Assembly: GCF_026898155.1 (NCBI RefSeq) | Contig: NZ_CP114029.1 | Span: 2,708,001 to 2,772,000 of the forward strand | Direction of reading: 5' to 3' | Length of the DNA: 64,000 nucleotides | DNA from: Jiella pelagia | Lineage (GTDB): Bacteria > Pseudomonadota > Alphaproteobacteria > Rhizobiales > Rhizobiaceae | Program-made: the position numbers and the translations under genes | Shown here: positions 60,096-64,000 of the stretch, in pieces | Numbering within the stretch: the first letter of the stretch is position 1 | Layout of the letters: the number at the start of each line of letters is the position of its first letter | Notes under the pieces: model-generated | The model's input: only the letters and a program-made list of their open reading frames with translations | The model's database searches: none | Told to the model about the DNA's origin: nothing

Positions 60096-60115
60096 GTTTA
60101 CCCTGCTCGGTAACC
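60096..60115 (+). promoter_or_regulatory. Inverted repeat upstream of ccrM
   Basis: GTTTACC at 60096-60102 and GGTAACC at 60109-60115 form an imperfect inverted repeat about 40 nt before the ccrM ATG. GGTAACC and GTTTACC resemble half-sites of the TTAACC type bound by CtrA ahead of ccrM in Caulobacter. Function here is inferred. Confidence 0.3.
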
Positions 60116-60119
60116 ATAG

Positions 60120-61295
<1,176 letters not shown>

Positions 61296-61879
61296 GCGCG
61301 GGTTCGAGCGGTTCGGCGAACTGTTCGGGCGCTTTGCAGTGGCGAGGCATCCGGACGAGCTAGGCGCTGTGTCGAGCGGATTGACTGCCGCAAGCGGGAA
61401 AGGGTGGGGCTGCTCTGCACGGGCGCAATGGAAAATTGCGGCGAGCGTGCAAGCGAAATGGCCGTCTTGCCGCCGTGGAACCACGATCGGCGTTGCGGCT
61501 CGTGTGCAGATGGGGCTGGGACGAGCGCGTTCGGGCGGTCGGCCAACCAAGGCCATCCGATTCAGGCGGCCACGAAGGACAGGCTGCCGCAGGTGTCAGC
61601 CGGCCATCAGCGCGAAACCCCATGCAGCGACTTCGACAGAACGGGCCGAAGTGTGGGGATTCATAAAAACATCGAGTGACGGCTTGCGGGTTCGATCGAA
61701 GGATTCATACCGAAAGACGGTGGGTATTTGGGAGACGCATGAACGTTGATGCCCGGCCGGCGCAGGGGCGATCGTCGAGCACCAGGTCGTCCACTACAAG
61801 AGGGGCCGCGAGGATCAACCGCGGACCCCGGACGTCGTCAGACGGCTTGAACTCAGCCGCCTCCAGCCTAGCTGCTCTC
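61296..61879. other. Gene-free stretch between ccrM and csp
   Basis: About 584 nt with several overlapping short frames but no family signal on either strand. Local composition remains GC-rich. I see no tRNA-like fold, no clear terminator with a T run and no long repeat. Confidence 0.35.
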
Positions 61880-62092
61880 TCAGGCTGACTGCAGGTTGAC
61901 GGCCTTCGGGCCCTTGCCGCGCTTGTCCGGCTCGGTGTCGAAGGAAACTTTCTGGTTTTCCTCAAGACCCGGCAGGCCGGATGCCTGAACGGCAGAGATG
62001 TGTACGAAGATGTCGGCTCCGCCATTGTCCGGCTTGATGAAGCCAAAGCCCTTTTCGGTATTGAAGAATTTGACCGTTCCGGTCTGTGCCAT
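61880..62092 (-). CDS. Cold-shock-domain protein
   Basis: A 70-residue CspA-type protein with both RNA-binding motifs: [20 protein letters not shown] and [14 protein letters not shown]. It acts as an RNA chaperone, single-stranded nucleic acid binder and translation modulator. The ATG at 62092 follows TTCCGATA-type leader sequence; the plus strand 62093-62380 (about 290 nt) likely holds its promoter and a long leader, as is usual for csp genes. Confidence 0.96.
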   Translation of the reverse strand: MAQTGTVKFFNTEKGFGFIKPDNGGADIFVHISAVQASGLPGLEENQKVSFDTEPDKRGKGPKAVNLQSA

Positions 62093-62381
62093 TATCGGAA
62101 TCCTTATCCCGGCATGTATGGGCGCCCGAGGGCGGCGGCAGGCAAGTCTTGACGAGGATAGGAACCGATACATCGCAGGCCCTTGGCCCACCCGGGAGAT
62201 GCGCTCCCGATACGCAATTCGTCCGTTACCCGTGTTCGCAAATTTGCCCGAACGGCCCGAACAATGCTAGGTTCCAGGCGTCTTTGCAAGTGAAAGATTT
62301 CTGACGCGCCAGACGTCTCGATGCGATACAGCATCGTCGACTCTACTGTCCCACCCAACTAAGAGCGGAATTCGTTCGACC

Positions 62382-63017
62382 ATGTCGATTCTCGTCGTCG
62401 GCTTCGCGGCTTTCCCTGGGGTAGCTCGCAATCCGTCCCAGGATCTCGTGGAACGTCTCGCCGGTCGTCTGCCGCCTTCTGCCGCAACCCTGGTCCTCGA
62501 CGTCTCATGGGACGAGAGCTGGCCAAGACTTCAGGCAGAGATTGAACGCAGGCGCGCGCAGACGGTCCTGATGTTCGGCGCGCACTTGCGGGCCGAACGA
62601 ATGAGGGTCGAACTCGTCGCCCGCAACCGCCGCGAACTCGGACGCGCCGACGCCGTCGGCAGGTTTCCTGCCGGCCCCGCGGTCGGCGACGGGCCGGAAC
62701 GCCTGGCCTGCCGCCTTGACTGGAGCCAGGTCGCATGGCGGCTGCGTGGTGCTGGTGTCGACTTCGAATGGTCGACGAATGCCGGCGCCTATCTGTGCAA
62801 TGATACATTATACAAGCTGGCACTCGCGGCCGACCCCCTCGGGGTCGAGCGCTTCGGCTTCTTTCATCTGCCGTCGAGCGACGAGGGCGTCGCCGATCTG
62901 CTCGCCCATCCGCCCCTGCCGGACGTCTTCTTGAGTCTGCCGATGGAAAAGATCGAGGCCGCTGCCATGGCGCTCGTGGAAATGGCCGCCGCCCCAGGGG
63001 CGGGACCGGCCGAATGA
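62382..63017 (+). CDS. Pyroglutamyl-peptidase-like protein (peptidase C15)
   Basis: A 211-residue C15-type protein, with GFAAFPGVARNPSQDLVERL at the start, the catalytic cysteine in STNAGAYLCNDTLYKLALAA near residue 140 and the histidine in FGFFHLPSSDEG near 165. The glutamate of the triad is less clear; the middle part (EWSTNAG upstream region) differs from classical Pcp, so activity is not certain. C15 enzymes remove N-terminal pyroglutamate. The methyltransferase gene begins 9 nt later, suggesting one transcript. Confidence 0.8.
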   Translation: MSILVVGFAAFPGVARNPSQDLVERLAGRLPPSAATLVLDVSWDESWPRLQAEIERRRAQTVLMFGAHLRAERMRVELVARNRRELGRADAVGRFPAGPAVGDGPERLACRLDWSQVAWRLRGAGVDFEWSTNAGAYLCNDTLYKLALAADPLGVERFGFFHLPSSDEGVADLLAHPPLPDVFLSLPMEKIEAAAMALVEMAAAPGAGPAE

Positions 63018-63026
63018 GGAATTTGC

Positions 63027-63878
63027 GTGACAACGAACGGATTTGACGAGCAGGCGCTCGATGCTGCCTACCGCAAGGCGCTGGCAGCGGAAAAGGCGGG
63101 CCGGACCGAAGCTGCCGCGACGGCCTATCGCGCCTGCCTCGGCATCGACCCCGACGACCATGTCGGCGCGCGGCTGCGGCTTGCCGCGCTCGGCGTCGGC
63201 GAAACCCCGTCTTCGGCGGGCGAGGCCTATGTGACGACGCTGTTCGACCAGCAGGCCGAGGCGTTCGAGGACATTCTGGTCGGCCAGCTCGGCTATGGTG
63301 TTCCCGGCCTCATCGGCGAAACTCTGGCGCGGCTCGGCTTCGAACATTTCGACCGGGCGCTCGATCTCGGCTGCGGCACCGGGCTCGTCGGCACCGTCCT
63401 CGATGGGCGGGTGGACGAAATGCTCGGCATCGATCTGTCGGAGAACATGATCGAGATCGCCTTCGACAGCGGCGCCTACGACCATCTCTATATCGGTGAG
63501 GCGCTGGGCTTTCTGGAGGATTTCGACGAGCCCGAACCATTCGACGTGATCCTTGCCGCCGACGTCCTGCCCTATCTCGGCGATCTCGCGCCGCTGTTCT
63601 CCCTCGCCGCCACGCGGCTGGCGCCGCGGGGTCTGTTCGTCGCCTCCACCGAAGCTCTGGCCGACATGGCTGGCGACGGCGCCGCTAAAGGGGCGAACGC
63701 CGAGACCGGCTTTGCCGTCGGCTCCGACCACCGCTTCCATCACGGAGAAAGCTATGTCCGGGCGGCGCTGGAAAGGGCGGGGTTCGAACTCGTCGCCTTC
63801 GAGCCGATCACCGTGCGCATGCAGGAAGGGGAGCCGGCGCCAGGCCATCTGTTCGTCGCCCGCCGAACCGGCGGCTGA
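63027..63878 (+). CDS. TPR-containing class I methyltransferase
   Basis: A 283-residue protein with an N-terminal TPR-like helical region (AYRKALAAEKAGRTEAAATA) and a Rossmann-type S-adenosylmethionine methyltransferase domain with DRALDLGCGTGLVGTVL and GIDLSENMIEIAFDSGAYDH, then DVILAADVLPYLGDLAPLFS. The start is GTG at 63027, 9 nt after the C15-like gene. The fusion with TPR-type helices suggests a protein or complex substrate. The substrate is unknown. Confidence 0.88.
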   Translation: MTTNGFDEQALDAAYRKALAAEKAGRTEAAATAYRACLGIDPDDHVGARLRLAALGVGETPSSAGEAYVTTLFDQQAEAFEDILVGQLGYGVPGLIGETLARLGFEHFDRALDLGCGTGLVGTVLDGRVDEMLGIDLSENMIEIAFDSGAYDHLYIGEALGFLEDFDEPEPFDVILAADVLPYLGDLAPLFSLAATRLAPRGLFVASTEALADMAGDGAAKGANAETGFAVGSDHRFHHGESYVRAALERAGFELVAFEPITVRMQEGEPAPGHLFVARRTGG

Positions 63879-63911
63879 TCGTCGGCTTCGTCACAACGCG
63901 CCCGCCAGCGG

Positions 63912-64000
63912 TCAAGCGGGAAAAAGCGGCTTCGGTTTCAATGCAACGATGTTCCGCGCCGCCTCGGCGACATCGAGCGGCCGAGGAGGGGGCCTGGCGG
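63912..64000 (-). CDS. 3' end of an unidentified gene (cut by window edge)
   Basis: On the minus strand a frame enters from the right edge and ends at a TGA at 63912-63914, coding for PLDVAEAARNIVALKPKPLF and then PA. It has coding-like composition and ends 34 nt from the convergent methyltransferase gene. Only about 28 residues are visible, so no family can be assigned. Confidence 0.35.
   Translation of the reverse strand, partial: ARPPPRPLDVAEAARNIVALKPKPLFPA

Overview
The window is a GC-rich chromosomal stretch from an alphaproteobacterium, most likely order Hyphomicrobiales (Rhizobiales). Evidence: a 5-aminolevulinate synthase of the C4 pathway, a Rhizobiales-type Porin_2 porin, an IalB protein, CcrM (GANTC methyltransferase), and the order tldD - ialB - ctaC - ctaD - ctaB - ctaG - ctaE - DUF983 - SURF1 - ispH - thrB - rnhA. 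Genus cannot be fixed from sequence alone; a relative of Aurantimonas/Aureimonas would fit. Most of the window is core genome. Mobile DNA is limited to one intact IS630-type and one intact IS256-type element.

Layout. 1-5.4 kb: a truncated NAD-binding oxidoreductase, hemA with an FNR/FixK-like box upstream, a cupin, an AbrB-type membrane protein and an aminotransferase. 5.4-8.7 kb: rpsO-pnp with a hairpin between them and a terminator after pnp. 8.9-12.3 kb: two tandem DUF2147 paralogues, a Sel1-like protein, a HisC-like aminotransferase and a gamma-class carbonic anhydrase. 12.5-16.4 kb: a two-gene Mre11/Rad50-like nuclease-ATPase module without a visible zinc hook. 16.4-24.4 kb: porin, IS630, glk, IS256, mepA and a glutathione S-transferase. 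24.4-30.6 kb: a seven-gene moxR/Bat-type operon. 30.7-35 kb: a NarL-type two-component pair, tldD and ialB. 35.3-42.2 kb: aa3-type cytochrome c oxidase structural and assembly genes. 42.3-49 kb: ispH, thrB, rnhA, two tiny membrane-protein genes, an M42 peptidase, a peroxiredoxin, a DsbD-like protein and YqgE. 49-56 kb: a nested inverted-repeat element, an EAL-domain protein, a GNAT acetyltransferase, an M16 peptidase and thrC. 56-64 kb: a lipoprotein, a soluble PAS chemoreceptor, a HAD hydrolase, ccrM, a cold-shock protein, a pyroglutamyl-peptidase-like protein and a methyltransferase.

The most striking window-wide signal is a set of ten frame breaks in nine unrelated, otherwise well-conserved genes (including pnp and ctaC). 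Nine lie exactly at a heptamer GAG(C/G)CTC, and removing the one extra central base gives GAGCTC and restores the expected protein. Only five intact GAGCTC hexamers were found. This looks like a systematic base-calling error at a (probably modified) GAGCTC motif rather than real gene decay. The nine genes should therefore be treated as intact. The sequence hints that the organism modifies GAGCTC.
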